This document shows, piece after piece, positions 1 to 11,637 of a DNA stretch of 64,000 bases. The position numbers and the translations under genes were made by a program. Position 1 is the first letter of the stretch, and every line of letters starts with the position of its first letter. The notes beneath the pieces are model-generated. The model searched no databases. It worked only from the letters and a program-made list of their open reading frames with translations, and was not told the DNA's origin. Source of the DNA: Prostheceraeus crozeri (lineage: Eukaryota; Platyhelminthes; Polycladida; Euryleptidae); NCBI GenBank assembly GCA_907163375.1, contig CAJQUW010007301.1:82026-146025 (forward strand). The letters run 5' to 3'.

Positions 1-442
1 TTAACACACCAGTAGCGCATTTGATTTTATCATTCACCTGTTGATTATCTGTATTCCCCTTTCTACACTTTTAATAATTTCAGACTACTGCTTCCATATA
101 AATAACGGTTTTGTCGCAAGTAGTATGACAAATGACTGACGTTGGACATTATTGAACGCTTCAAAATTTTGACATGAATTTGCGATGTCTGTTTTTGCAT
201 CCGGTGCACATCTGTAATGAAAAAAACATTTACTTGAAAATTATCGGTATAGTAGAGCGAACGAAACCAAATATAAGTAGGCTATATTCTCTAGGCAAGC
301 AGTTCATTGCAAAGGAAATTCACATTCAGACGTTTCTAAGCAATGATAGACAGGGTCGACAGAAAGCGCTAGGAAAACGATGTATCTATTTGATTGACAT
401 CCAATTTCGGTTACATCCAAACTGTCAGAGAAATTTTAGTTT
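1..442. other. Host DNA without recognised gene
   Basis: No convincing exon, RNA gene or repeat is visible here. A 95-codon plus-strand frame at 174-461 has no recognisable domain and runs into the inverted repeat that follows. The part from about 378 shows weak inverted similarity to about 975-1015, so the neighbouring inverted-repeat element may be slightly longer than annotated. Confidence 0.4.
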
Positions 443-972
443 ATGTAAATCAAAAAAATGACAAACACCAATGAAAGTTTATTTGACAGAAAATGATATA
501 AGTTAATATAAACGTCCAATATTTCGGCATGCGCCTTAAACATGAACCATGCAATATTGCAATTCAGATATCTGAACCGCAATATGTTACAGGGCTGAGG
601 GCGGTCATATTTTAGCATAGGAAGATATACGAACCTAAACACAATGGAAGAAAGAGCATAAAGCAACCCAAGCAAATATGTTAATAATGATGTATTAATA
701 ATATACAAAATTCAAGTGCAAAACCCATCATAGAAAGACACAAATATTATCTTGATTATTGTCATGAAATTTCTATGCGGTCTTTTGTGCATTTCCAAGC
801 ATCAATGATAGCTCTTGCACTTGAGTTTTATATTTTAGCTTTGCTTACTTTATGCTCTTTCTTTCATGGTTCATGATTAAGGCGCATGCCGAAATGTTGG
901 ACATTTATATTGACTTGCATCATTTTCTGTCAATAGACTTTCATCAGTGTTCGTCAATTTTTTGATTTACAT
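443..972. repeat. MITE-like element with ~108 bp inverted arms
   Basis: Bases 443-551 and 865-972 are reverse complements with roughly 85-90% identity by eye; both contain the core CGGCATGCGCCTTAA. A second pair of inverted blocks lies inside (about 644-680 against 825-864), so the left arm seems to carry an extra ~95 bp insertion. There is no transposase frame, which fits a non-autonomous DNA transposon or an old fold-back element. No clear target duplication was found. Confidence 0.65.
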
Positions 973-1066
973 ACAACTCACACAATGGCACACAATCCAA
1001 ATAGATCACTTGTTTGGTTCGAATAAAAAGTCGACATCACGCTCTACCCTGAAATTTGTTCTCTAC

Positions 1067-2983
1067 CTGCTATCTGGTGAGCTCTGGGTGTCGGAGTTGG
1101 AGCATAGAGCTCTCCTATAGTAATTCGTGTTCTTTCACGTTCAATTCCAATAATTGGAGGAGGAATGGCATCGATGGCTTTGACTTCCACATCGTCGCAT
1201 TCGCCAGTCATCGATTGCATGCATTCAGCACTGCTATTGCTCAACAAGCTCGGCTCTGCACTCGGCTGATCATCACATTCTTCTTCTGTAAAAAAAAATT
1301 GGCAAGCAAGCATTAGTATTTTACACACCAAGTGGAGGGCCTGTGTTAAAATCTCACACGATACAAATAATATTTTACCTGGTAGATCTGACACGATGGC
1401 GGCAGCATGCCAGGTGCCGCAAATCAGACGATGAATTCTGTGACTTTTTTCAACCAGCACAGGTTTATAATAACGGTAATCAGAAGCCTCTTTGGAGATA
1501 ACGTGGGAGTTCTTCCCCCACATATAAAGTTGATCGATGGAAGTGTAGGCTGCTGTATATTGCTCGCCGCAGACCAATTGTAGCACTCGATGCTGCTGGA
1601 AGTACTCGGGAAGAATATGTGTCGGGTGAGTGATGTAGCTTATGTCTTCACCTAACCCACATTGACCATCAATATTGGTGCCCAGCACGAAGACATGACC
1701 AACATCTAAAACACAGAAATACGAATATATCAAATCAGAGCACCTTCACTTCAGCATACTAAAAGATCACTATAAAAATTAGAGCTGTGAGCTAGCCGCC
1801 CCTGTTCACACCGATGCACTGTGGTGTGCATCAAAAAGTTCTCAAAGTTAAATCGAAGCATTTATTGAAGTTATCACTATTTCCGTCGAATTTAGGTAAC
1901 TAATGCTACACAGACTGTACATTGTGGTCTGAATATCAGGTATAGACTTCCATTGAAAAATCGGATAGCAATGATGTCATTATTGCCTGTTTCCTAGATG
2001 CATTATTCAATTGAAAAAATCGGACAAAATCATCGCACAAATGGTCTCCAAAATTCTTTATGAAACTGTCAATAGGAATGCCTCGAAATAAATTCCAAAT
2101 AACATAAAAGTTCTTAGTAACACCTAAAGCACAAGCTTCTGTATCATTTTAGCAGGAAAATCAATAATCCTCAGTTTTATAGCTAACAGAAATATCTGTT
2201 TTAGATGTTGCGAAGAACGTCTCTGTTATCTGAATTTTAATTCAAGGCTTTTCCTGGAGCAGCACCTAGTTCCAGAACTATTTTGTGAAATGACCGACCA
2301 TTTTGATCAGGAATTTTATGAACTCATTATTCCAAATTTAGATGATCTGGTATATATTCACTTCAAATTGAAATAATGAGTCATCAGAAATCCATGAATA
2401 AAATGTCAAAGCAAGGAAAATTATTTGTCTATCTCAAACTGATGTTACCGATGACCACTGAAATTTTATTCATTCTGGAATCAAGTCATTATCAGTGCTC
2501 TTACATTGTAAAATTATGTTGACATCCGCATCTCGGAACAATTTTTCAACAGCTTGTACTGTCTCTCTATCTCTCTTTCGCTCTGATCCATTGTTGTGGA
2601 TAACGGTCTTCCATTTTTGGTTCAAATGACTTTTCACGTAGGGGTTGAAAGACTGTGAATAAAAGTGAATTTTTGATGCCTTTCATCTAGCATTGTGCAG
2701 TACTTAAACATTTCATTATCGATTTGAACTGACTAAGATTGAATAATCTGGCTGGGGCATATGGTTCGACAGAAGTCTTTGAATGTTCTGTGGTTGTGTT
2801 CATCATTACCTCAAGATTAAAATTACATTAATTGCATACCTGAGAGTAAAGCAGTGTGGGAGCTCCCACCATCGACACTGATAATCCGACGATTAAGACC
2901 TCGTATTTTCGTTGGAGTCATCACATGACCTTGACGAAGACCACATGCTCGACCATAACCCCAGCAGTAAGCAATGCCTTCAT
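1067..2983 (-). CDS. RCC1-repeat protein, internal exons (partial gene)
   Basis: Three minus-strand exons can be placed: 2983-2840, 1705-1379 and 1285 to about 1067. Acceptors (TTTTTTGCAG, GTTTTAG, TTTTACAG) and donors (CAG/GTATGC, CAG/GTAAAA, CAG/GTAGAG) fit the consensus, and the first two introns (2839-1706 and 1378-1286) are both phase 1. The short intron is 93 bp, a multiple of three without a stop, so an unspliced reading stays open. Encoded motifs are typical RCC1 blades: IAYCWGYGRACGL and SVDGGSSHTALLS in exon 1, HVFVLGTNIDGQCGLG, QLVCGEQYTAAYT, QLYMWGKN and LICGTWHAAA in exon 2. Exon 3 is acidic then proline-rich, like a linker leaving the propeller. RCC1 propellers act as guanine-nucleotide exchange or scaffold modules; alsin-like or other RCC1 proteins are possible and the exact orthologue is unclear. 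Further exons must lie outside the window or unrecognised upstream. Confidence 0.8.
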
Positions 2984-3643
2984 CTGCAAAAAATTGAGAA
3001 CAATAGAACTGTTAAAAATAGATAGATTGATGACAAATCTCCACAGTTACGACTAAATGATTAGTATATGAGACAAGTAATTTACGCTACAACTTCCTTC
3101 GTAAGAAGATTCAATCATCGAATCTACAAAACATAACCAATCACGTGCTAATTTCACTCAAGTTGCGAGTTAAGAGATAATGTTGCAGGTTTTGCTGTAA
3201 GGGACTTGCATCGCAAAAGTCGTCAAACTTTTCCTCGAAAGACATAAAGAGGAGCGATGCAAATTGACTAAAGCGGCAATAGCATGAGCCAATTCAATAA
3301 AGTGAAGGACGTCGATATACGAGTACGAGTGAAGACGCAATTCATTCATCGCAGTCTGGAAGCGAGATCGAAGAATTGATGAGTACCGGAGCAGAAGTTG
3401 AGCATGTAACGGACTTAGACTCCTCGACGATTCAATTGTGGACAGAGGAGATAACGCAGTGATTTGTTAAACTTTAACTTCATCGATCTGTCATTCGCAG
3501 AAGCCTCCTACTCCGTCACCAAGCATCTGTGCGGCCAATTCCCAGGGAGACAGTTCAATCAAGAAATGGAAAAACAAGAAATACGAGCGCACATCAATCT
3601 TAATGATTTTAGCTGTCATTTTTGCATGATTGGTCCTCATTGC
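2984..3643. other. Probable intron or intergenic host DNA
   Basis: No further RCC1 blade is recognisable upstream of the 2983 acceptor. A short open plus-strand stretch at about 3301-3463 has coding-like composition but no start, no matching splice partner and no domain, so it is not called as a gene. Confidence 0.4.
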
Positions 3644-4000
3644 AAGTTTTTTAAAAGATGAAAACGTCGCAAAAATCAAAAAATGAAATAATTATTTAGT
3701 CTCTACCGGTTTCAATTGGCAACAAGATGACAGAGATTGACCAATCTTCATCAGGAGAAATATAAAAAGAGGACATCTAGTCCCTACAATTTTAAACGAC
3801 AAACAGTTTTAAAAAATCCCATTATATACATGCATAGACTACCTAGATATTCTAAGATATATTCCAAGATATTCTATATCATAAAAATAGATTTTTATCT
3901 CTGTCAATCTCTGTCATCTTGTTGCCAATTGAAGCCGGTAGAGACTAAATAATTGTTTCATTTTTTGATTTTTGCGACGTTTTCATCTTTTAAAAAACTT
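3644..4000. repeat. MITE with 98 bp terminal inverted repeats
   Basis: The arms 3644-3741 and 3903-4000 are near-perfect reverse complements; the ends read AAGTTTTTTAAAAGATG and the mirror. The 160 bp centre is AT-rich with short GATATTCTA-like repeats. Size (357 bp), absence of coding capacity and arm length fit a DNA-transposon MITE. A 16 bp direct repeat (TGGTCCTCATTGCAAG) occurs at about 3631-3646 and again about 4073-4088, but 72 bp from the right end, so it is not a clean target duplication. Confidence 0.75.
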
Positions 4001-5320
4001 GATAACGCATCGCTCATCCGATCCGTCGCCTCTGGAGTCGTTTGTGAGAAATAATTTTCTCATTTCACTAAACTGGTCCTCATTGCAAGCAATCCTGAGC
4101 AGAGTGATATTCCAACATCCTTCTGAACGATTCTGCAGATGATTTTGTGATTTCATCTTTAATGGTCGGCCAAGTCATCGATTTTCAAAAATCGTAATGA
4201 ATGAATAATCTTTCAGGCTGATAGAAGATACAAGAGTCTTGCTACAAGACACCCACATAGTGCATTGTTTGCCAGTTTATCAAGAAATTTGTTCCATTCG
4301 TTAGACTTTTCATGGCTTTCGCCGCTGCGGGATATCATTTCACTTGCAAGTCATCTATACGATGACGTAACATCAATGAGTGATGTTGTACGTACGTCCA
4401 TTCCAAGTAAACATCAAGCATTGACAGTTTTTCTTCTAATGATTCCACTAACAGACTTCAAACTATTAGTTACTAGGTATTAGAGTAGATTGCTTATTTT
4501 GAATACTTTTTAGGAGTATACGCGTAAAGCACAGGCACGCGGGAACATGGGGTAGAGAGGGCTGAGCCCCCTAACCTAAAATTTTCATTCGCTCCGTCTT
4601 GCAGCACCTTCAAAATTTTCAGCTGAACACATTGATTGATCATGAAATATAATTCATCGACAGGCTATATCAAATATACAGTGGATGCAAAACAGATGTT
4701 TCCTTGGTATTTCAGAATGATACATTATTTATTTCCGTTCACGTACATGCACGTGGTTATTGACGTGGCTTATGACGTGTGAATGAGGTAGAGTTCAGTA
4801 CAGAGAGTTCAGAAATACCAATCACCAATTCAAGGCCTAACGGAGAGAATCTCAATACATCCGACCAACCGCAAAATCAGCCATTCATCGCTTGCGCATG
4901 TCTATGAGTATTTTCAGAATTCAGAATGTTCAAATTGACAAGCCTCCATCACATCCATGTTTCCATATGCCGCCGTAAAAGCCTGACTTGATTCATCCTT
5001 GACGAGAAAATCCTTCGTGGCTATCTTTTCATGATTTATCTCTCAAAGAAGCAATGTGTTACACCATCCTTTACCTTCTCGGATTTTCAGTAAAATTTTC
5101 AGTAGCTTAGTATACTGCGTGACAAAAACATTATAACACTTAGAACTCTAGTGGCAATTATTTTCAGTAATAGAGTAGCATCAAAAAAGTAACTTTAAAT
5201 TACCAAAAATTATTTCAGACATATCTATCAACCTGCAAGCCCCTACCCTAACATAAATGCAAGCTCAACTTCAATTGTTCATAGAGTTCATCCGATCTCT
5301 CCTGCTTAATGCGTTAACAT
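4001..5320. other. Host DNA without recognised gene
   Basis: Mixed-composition sequence with only short frames. A 72-codon plus-strand frame at 4265-4483 has no recognised domain and no supporting splice context. No tRNA-like, repeat or transposon structure was seen. Confidence 0.4.
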
Positions 5321-5329
5321 TCATTGCCC

Positions 5330-5850
5330 TTCAACCTATTGCTAACACTATTGCAACACATTCCTAACTTATTTCGGAGTGGTTCGAAATTGGTACAGAA
5401 TGTGGATGCGAATTTTCCACCCTTTTACCAAGCTCATCCCACGCAAGCTCAATCGGTGAAAGATCAAGAGCGCGTGAAGATCATGAGAGTCACTCAATTG
5501 CTGAGGTGTCATCACTTGGCTGGTGTGCTCGGTGCAGCTGCAAATTGTCGTTTTGGATGATGAGATGGTGTCCCTATACTGCTGGAATAACAATATACTG
5601 TTGGAGTCACATTCTCCGACAGATAACATTAGCCATCCAAGGTGCCTTAATAACAGTGGCTTGACACATCCACCGTGCCAAACACCGGCGCTGCCAAAAA
5701 TCCTGACACTACCACCGCTGCCTCCGCCTGTCTCTTCGTCAGCCTCCAAGCTTCCTTGTCATCCGCAGAACGAGACAGCTCCCATTTCTATAAGGCCACC
5801 TTCTTTCATTTCACGGATTGCCGAACTTCAATCTGCCATCCTCAGGTCTC
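5330..5850 (-). pseudogene. Tc1/mariner-type transposase relic
   Basis: Read on the minus strand, bases about 5475-5415 encode RALDLSPIELAWDELGKRVE, the hallmark ending of the Tc1/mariner DDE/D catalytic domain (the S-P-D-L-S-P-I-E block followed by WDELG). Further upstream in other frames are pieces such as SAGVWHGG and DNLQLHRAHTSQV, which correspond to the preceding catalytic-core blocks. The pieces are spread over at least two frames and interrupted by stops, so the gene is dead. No terminal inverted repeats were located. The long open minus-strand frame across 5369-5749 is a chance merging of shifted pieces and not a protein. It lies just outside the tRNA array. Confidence 0.75.
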
Positions 5851-5949
5851 TAAATCTAGCCTCCTGTAGAACCAAAAGCTGCCTTACTAGTTTCAATCAG
5901 CACGATGATTTTTCCATGCAAAAAAAATCGCTTTCCAAATTCATCTTTA

Positions 5950-6240
5950 CCAAGACGCATTGCTCTTAGGCGACCGTTTTACCATGATTGCCGTCTCCAA
6001 AGCATCTGTTCTTTCTCCAGAACTATTGGCTTCACTGAAATCACACACCATTCATGTGACTTTGACTGATCCCACAAGAAAAGAACACGATTGGAATCGG
6101 TTGTGGCTTAACCCTTGATTTATACAATAGGCCAAATACAACGAGCAATTTCGCATAACACTTCCTTCTATTTCATAGAATACGGCAAGCTACTGAACCG
6201 ATTTCATGCAATGGCCTGTCATCAATGTCGATAACACAGT
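5950..6240 (+). repeat. Decayed edge copy of the tRNA-array unit
   Basis: Bases about 5977-6031 resemble the stretch that follows the tRNA in intact units (ATTGCCGTCTC, AAAGCATC, CTATTGGC). From about 6035 the sequence jumps to the part that starts TCACTGAAATCACACACC. It is much more diverged than the units to its right and has an internal deletion with no tRNA left, as expected at the edge of an array that escapes homogenisation. Confidence 0.65.
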
Positions 6241-6334
6241 CTGCCTACATGTATTGCTTCAGACACCACCAACATGAAAGCAATTGCCAATTCACTGACG
6301 ATTGAAACAGCTACAACTTCCATTGCAATGTCAA

Positions 6335-6405
6335 GCGTCGGTGGTTCAGTGGTAGAATGCTCGCCTGCCACGCGGGCGACCCGGGTTCGATTCCCGGCCG
6401 ACGCA
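6335..6405 (+). tRNA. tRNA-Gly(GCC), array copy 1
   Basis: A 71-nt tRNA. The acceptor stem GCGTCGG pairs perfectly with CCGACGC plus discriminator A, the anticodon loop is CTGCCAC with anticodon GCC (nt 33-35), and the T arm is CCGGG-TTCGATT-CCCGG. A box (TGGTTCAGTGG) and B box (GGTTCGATTCC) give internal Pol III promoters, and CACACTTTT downstream supplies a four-T terminator. There is no intron. Every other copy in the window has the same 71-nt sequence. Confidence 0.97.
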
Positions 6406-8061
6406 CACTTTTGCCATTTAGAAAACAAATTCTTTTCATATTCATCCAAATCAACACTGCACCACTGCTGCTGTTGCACAATCCTTTTACCTTCATTGCC
6501 GTCTCTAAAGCATCCCCTCTTCCTATTGACCTATTGGCTTTCCATTACTAGATGTCTATAACTTTCTCATTTTACAATCCGATTTCTATCTCAGCTTCCA
6601 AACTGATCAAAAACATCATGAACGGCTATGCCTATCTACACTCAATACACCAGGCCGCTCAACATTCATTCTCACACAACCATTCGCATTTGACAGTTTT
6701 GTTGATTTTTATTCCATACTTGATTTCAAGCATTAGCCCAAAACAAACCGACACGATGTCTTCTTCCCTGAGCTTCTGATGCATGATGGAAAGAGCTCGA
6801 GGCCTTTCCTTCCTGTTGTCTTTCATTTGTCCGTCCTTGGATTTCATCCTCTCAGCCACAAATCACTGACTCACACGATTCAAGCATGAAATCAACTTCT
6901 CCAAATACACCGATTATATATCACATCACTCGCTTATGCATACAACTCATCTTTTCAACGCAAAAGCTATGCAACATGCAACAAATCAATACACCCAACT
7001 ACCCCACTCAACAACAACAACACCTTCCCACAGCCGCATACTGTTCAAAACAAACTCCAACATGCATTCTCATAGAAAAAGCCCTGACTATCTATGGCAA
7101 TATTAATTTCTATGTGGTTTCCAGAGATAATTCACGGTACTTATATTCTTCTCCCCACACCCACCCACGCCACATTGTCCAACTTTCCCAAATTGATCAG
7201 ATTTCATCAAACTTAGTCACATTGGATTTATAACAGACTTCATCTGTCACTGAGTGACAGTACAACACCACTCAGAAGTCTTACCTGAACCCTGACATGA
7301 AGGATTCGTCCCTTGGATACTCAGTTGGCATACAAGGTACAGCTGTGATCATTAACTTCGTGGGATTGTTGTTTACAGACAAATGACGGGCAGCTAGTTG
7401 TCTAATTCTGAGGCAGTAAATGTTCTACAAGTCAGATAAGAGGAATATTCCTAACTCAGCGCTTTTGAGTAATGAATGAGGCTGTCCTTTGGAGCAAGAG
7501 AAGATCGTTAACGATGCAACACTCCCGGGCGTCAACAACAGAAATGTGGGGGGAAAGAATAGAAGTAGCCTACTTACTTCACAAATTAGTACGTAAGAGA
7601 GGAAATCATTCAATTTCACAAATCCTTCTCGTCTTCACCTTCTCGAACTCTCCTTCATTCTGAAATTCTTGTATTAAGACAATCGCACCTGACTCAACAT
7701 CACACTGATCAACAAACATTAAAAACAACATCACTGAAATCACACACCATTCATGTGATGCCATTTTAAAAGAATAAGATTGGAAGCGGTTCTGGCTTGA
7801 CCCTTGATTTACACAATGGGCCAGCTGCCTGCATATTGCCACTAGCTATTCGCGATAAGAGAAATCCAACGAACTATTTCGCATACCACCCTTCTCATTT
7901 CATGGAACACGGCAAGCTACTGAACCGATTTCATGCATAGGCCTGTCATCAATGTCGATGACACAGTCTGCCTACATGTATTGCTTCAGACACCACCAAC
8001 ATGAAAGCAATTGCCAATTCACTGACGATTGAAACAGCTACAACTTCCGTTGCAATGTCAA

Positions 8062-8132
8062 GCGTCGGTGGTTCAGTGGTAGAATGCTCGCCTGCCACGC
8101 GGGCGACCCGGGTTCGATTCCCGGCCGACGCA
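8062..8132 (+). tRNA. tRNA-Gly(GCC), array copy 2
   Basis: Identical to copy 1, 1,727 bp downstream of it; carries G at position -15 or so of the upstream flank (ACTTCCGTTG instead of ACTTCCATTG). It is the last tRNA before the Polinton, whose left end lies 883 bp downstream. Confidence 0.97.
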
Positions 8133-9009
8133 CACTTTTGCCATTTAGAAAACAAATTCTTTTCATATTCATCCAAATCAACACTGCACCACTGCTGCTG
8201 TTGCACAATCCTTTTACCTTCATTGCCGTCTCTAAAGCATCTCCTCTTCCTATTGACCTATTGGCTTTCCATTACTAGATGTCTATAACTTTCTCATTTT
8301 ACAATCCGATTTCTATCTAAGCTTCCAAACTGATCAAAAACATCATGAACGGCTATGCCTATCTACACTCAATACACCAGGCCGCTCAACATTCATTCTC
8401 ACACAACCATTCGCATTTGACAGTTTTGTTGATTTTTATTCCATACTTGATTTCAAGCATTAGCCCAAAACAAACCGACACGATGTCTTCTTCCCTGAGC
8501 TTCTGATGCATGATGGAAAGAGCTCGAGGCCTTTCCTTCCTGTTGTCTTTCATTTGTCCGTCCTTGGATTTCATCCTCTCAGCCACAAATCACTGACTCA
8601 CACGATTCAAGCATCAAATCAACTTCTCCAAATACACCGATTATATATCACATCACTCGCTTATGCATACAACTTATCTTTTCAACGCAAAAGCTATGCA
8701 ACATGCAACAAATCAATACACCCAACTACCCCACTCAACAACAACAACACCTTCCCACAGCCGCATACTGTTCAAAACAAACTCCAACATGCATTCTCAT
8801 AGAAAAAGCCCTGACTATCTATGGCAATATTAATTTCTATGTGGTTTCCAGAGATAGTTCACGGTACTTATATTCTTCTCCCCCACCCCCACCCACGCCA
8901 CATTGTCCAACTTTTCCAAATTGATCAGATTTCATCAAACTTAGTCACATTGGATTTATAACAGACTTCATTTGTCACTGAGTGACAGTACAACACCACT
9001 CAGAAGTCT

Positions 9010-9015
9010 TACCTG
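9010..9015. repeat. Polinton target-site duplication, left copy
   Basis: TACCTG directly abuts the element's first base and is repeated at 32390-32395. The uninterrupted site is seen in neighbouring array units (for example near 7283), where the same TACCTG occurs once. Confidence 0.95.
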
Positions 9016-10061
9016 AGTAATGGGCAAAAGACCGTTCCAGGACACCATAAAATTCAAGAAAATAGTATCTTTAAAAACGACTAAATTTATCAATTTATGT
9101 CATTATTTCAGGTTTTTAAGACCTAAATTCATGAATTTAGACCGTTCCAGGACACCATAAAATTCAAAAAAATAGTATCTTTAAAAATGACTAAATTTAT
9201 CAATTTATGTCATTATTTCAGGTTTTTAAGACCTAAATTCATGAATTTAGACCGTTCCAGGACACCATAAAATTCAAAAAAATAGTATCTTTAAAAACGA
9301 CATAAATTCATGAATTTGAACCCTTTATCAGGTTTTTAAGACCTAAATACATGAATTTAGTCCATTCAAAAAGCAATTGCCGTTGCTTTTTAAGACCAGG
9401 TTTTTAAGACCTAAATACATGAATTTAGTCCATTCAAAAAGAACCATTTTTTCAAAAAATGGTATTTTTAAAAACGACATAAATTCATGAATTTGAACCC
9501 TTTTTCAGGTTATGAAGACCTAAATTCATAGATTTAGGCGTTTTTAAAAATACCCAATTTTTCAAATTTTTCAAAATCTCAAAATTTGAGAATTACAATT
9601 TTTACTCCCAAAATCATGACCGTTCTAGGACAATGAAAATCATAAAAGTTAAGAATCTCAAATTTGTGATTATGACATTTTTCATTGCTAAAATCATGAC
9701 CGTTCCAGGACACCGAAAAAATCATAAAAGTTAAGAATCTCAAAATTTGAGAATTACAATTTTTACCCTTATAATCATGACCGTTCCAGGACACCGTAAA
9801 ATCAGAAAAGTTAAGAATCTCAAAATTTGAGAATTACAATTTTTACCCTTAAAATCATGACCGTTCCAGGACACCGTAAAATCAGAAAAGTTAAGAATCT
9901 CAAATTTGAGATTATGACATTTTACCCGCCCTTAAAATCATGACCGTTCAAGGACACCGAAAATCAGAAAAGTTAGTATTTTTAAAAACGTCTTTTAAAT
10001 CCATTTTTCAGGTTTTTAAAATATGAGATAACTAAAATTATGTGTCTAATAATATTTCTTT
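9016..10061. repeat. Polinton left terminal inverted repeat
   Basis: Matches the reverse complement of the right end (31820-32389) but is longer because of local tandem duplications: a 110 bp unit is repeated at 9031, 9141 and 9251, and an ~81 bp unit from about 9616 to 9960. The block GACCGTTCCAGGACACC occurs about eight times (starts near 9030, 9140, 9250, 9618, 9698, 9779, 9859, 9942, some with one or two changes). The TIR is interrupted at AATATTTCTTTAA (about 10061) and its inner continuation reappears near 16930. Confidence 0.9.
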
Positions 10062-10334
10062 AAGAATGTAACACAATCTCTCACAATGCCTGTTATTGTT
10101 ACTGCTTTGCACTCTGATGAACCTCCCAATTGTAGGGAACAGCTGCTCCCGCATACATGATATAATTGCAGCTGCTTATCGCATTCCTGAGCCATTGAAT
10201 TACAGAGCAAGCAGCTGTTACCCGTATTAAAGATTAAAAATGACGTGGAATATATTGCAGCATGTATGAAGTAAGACTTCATTTTACAAATTCATTAATC
10301 ATAACTAGTGACTGTTTTCTTTCTTCATTGCAAA
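10062..10334. other. Inserted segment, non-coding start
   Basis: This starts the segment that splits the left TIR. It has higher GC than the viral genes and contains only short, stop-rich frames; no domain or RNA was recognised. Confidence 0.5.
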
Positions 10335-10940
10335 ATGCCAAAACGTACTGCCACGGAAGCTTTTTCGTTTTACATGCCGATTTTACTAAACTTAATTAAA
10401 GAAGAGCACAAGGAAACTGCGAATAAATACTTTGAAGAGTGGAAGTTAGAAATTCAATCGAGAAAGAAGAACAAATTGGACTCTCGAAAACAAGTGGAAG
10501 ATATTACAGTAAAAATAGAACAGTATCTGACCACTACTACAATTCCTCAGTTCAATGTTACAAAAGAACATTTCATTACCATCGAGGATAGTGCTACTAT
10601 GATTTCAAAACTGATTGCAAGTGATAAAGTACACCATGGGTCGTTGTTGAGAAGTGCTGCTTATCAAGGTTATGGATTTAAAAGAATTCTGGAATTGAGT
10701 GACAATAAAAAAAACAGATTTGTGGCAAACTTGGAACTATTTAGAATTTCCTATAACGTAAGTTATTGTTATTTCTTGATGAACTTATCAGATCTAATTC
10801 TACCACACGTATTATTTTTAAATTCATCAATGCCCATTAGTTTTGTTAGAAAACATTTTAAAGAAATCAAAATTTATATAGAAAAATTGAATCAACCGAG
10901 AACTATAGAAGAAATGAGGTTTGGTTCCCAAGATGAATGA
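10335..10940 (+). CDS. Orphan ORF in segment inserted in left TIR
   Basis: A 201-codon frame beginning MPKRTATEAF; an in-frame ATG 27 bp upstream exists, but the one at 10335 has the better context (GCAAAATGCC). The predicted protein is basic and mostly helical-looking, with a charged N-terminal third (EEHKETANKYFEEWKLEIQS) and a more hydrophobic stretch near residues 145-170. No domain is recognised. It does not resemble any of the usual Polinton structural genes and lies outside the collinear viral block, between the split halves of the left TIR, so it could be a cargo gene or derive from another element. The perfect donor-like GTAAGT at about 10758 has no acceptor at a realistic distance, and the frame reads through it. 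Whether it is expressed is unknown. Confidence 0.5.
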   Translation: MPKRTATEAFSFYMPILLNLIKEEHKETANKYFEEWKLEIQSRKKNKLDSRKQVEDITVKIEQYLTTTTIPQFNVTKEHFITIEDSATMISKLIASDKVHHGSLLRSAAYQGYGFKRILELSDNKKNRFVANLELFRISYNVSYCYFLMNLSDLILPHVLFLNSSMPISFVRKHFKEIKIYIEKLNQPRTIEEMRFGSQDE

Positions 10941-11036
10941 ACATTAACTGTGTTGTTTCACTTTTTAAGATATGTGCAATGTACATACATATTTGATGTA
11001 TACATATTTATGAAGACTTCTTTATAAGTAGTAACA

Positions 11037-11178
11037 CATTTTGGATTATTTTGAAATGTAATTAAATTTTCTTTTGTTCTCCAGTCTCATGGTAGTAGAC
11101 TGCTATTGTATATATCTATATTTCAGTATGTAACATAATCTTTGGTATTTAAGAATGATTCATGGAACTTAGTAGTAT
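11037..11178. repeat. 142 bp direct repeat, left of LINE
   Basis: Nearly identical (a few substitutions) to 16432-16573. The two copies exactly bracket the LINE. A further partial copy follows at about 16576-16640. This is either an exceptionally long target duplication or a pre-existing tandem repeat into which the LINE inserted. Confidence 0.85.
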
Positions 11179-11637
11179 CAGAATATCAGAATATCAGAAC
11201 GTTTATTTTTTCAATTGAAAAACACGTATATGTATACAAAAGAGAATGAGATGATTGATGACAAGGCGATTGAGAAATTTACAGAATGATAAAATGGAGG
11301 TGAGATTAAGTAATGACACTGAAATACGAGATGACTCTGTCTGGAAGGAGAGGACATTTTCATTCATATTTAATATGTTTAAGCAAGTCATGATTTCATC
11401 TTTTAAAGTTATGCATCATCATACTTTTGCAATGAAAAATGTTAAAGTTTGATAAAAACGGAATATCAAAGCAGATCGGAATATGTATTCAAAATTAATA
11501 ACGCACGCCAGCATTCGTCTTGCCTAATTATTAAGTCCTACTTATTAAGAGGTCCGGAACGATAGGTGATATACATGCATGAAACAAGAACATCATATTG
11601 TGATCATAAGAAAATTCAGTAATTCGCATCATCTTAC

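Larger units (their letters stand above)
6035..9015 (+). repeat. Left part of tRNA-Gly tandem array
   Basis: Two tRNA-bearing units (tRNAs at 6335 and 8062, 1,727 bp apart) precede the Polinton. Outside the tRNA each unit holds a conserved ~1.65 kb spacer with no recognisable gene, including a perfect 17 bp palindrome-like block around CTGTCACTGAGTGACAG at about 7246 and a C-rich tract near 8880. The unit at 8062 has variants (ATCTAAGCTTCC, ACAACTTATC) that are otherwise found mainly in the inverted array on the right. Confidence 0.9.

Noticed and set aside
3301-3463. Possible host exon on the plus strand
   Set aside because: About 53 open codons with plausible composition but no start, no splice partner and no domain.
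3631-4088. 16 bp direct repeat as MITE target duplication
   Set aside because: The right copy lies 72 bp away from the element end, so it does not flank the element.
4265-4483. 72-codon plus-strand frame
   Set aside because: No domain, no context and opposite to the only recognised host gene.
5369-5749. 126-codon minus-strand frame with a Gly/Glu-rich start
   Set aside because: It crosses a frame-shifted Tc1/mariner relic; the diagnostic transposase block lies in a different frame.
9016-9980. CRISPR-like array from regularly spaced repeats
   Set aside because: The spacers are themselves repeats, the position is a transposon end and the genome is eukaryotic.
10758-10794. Mini-intron in the orphan ORF (GTAAGT to CAG)
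   Set aside because: It would be only ~35 bases, too short for known nuclear introns of animals, and the frame is open through it.
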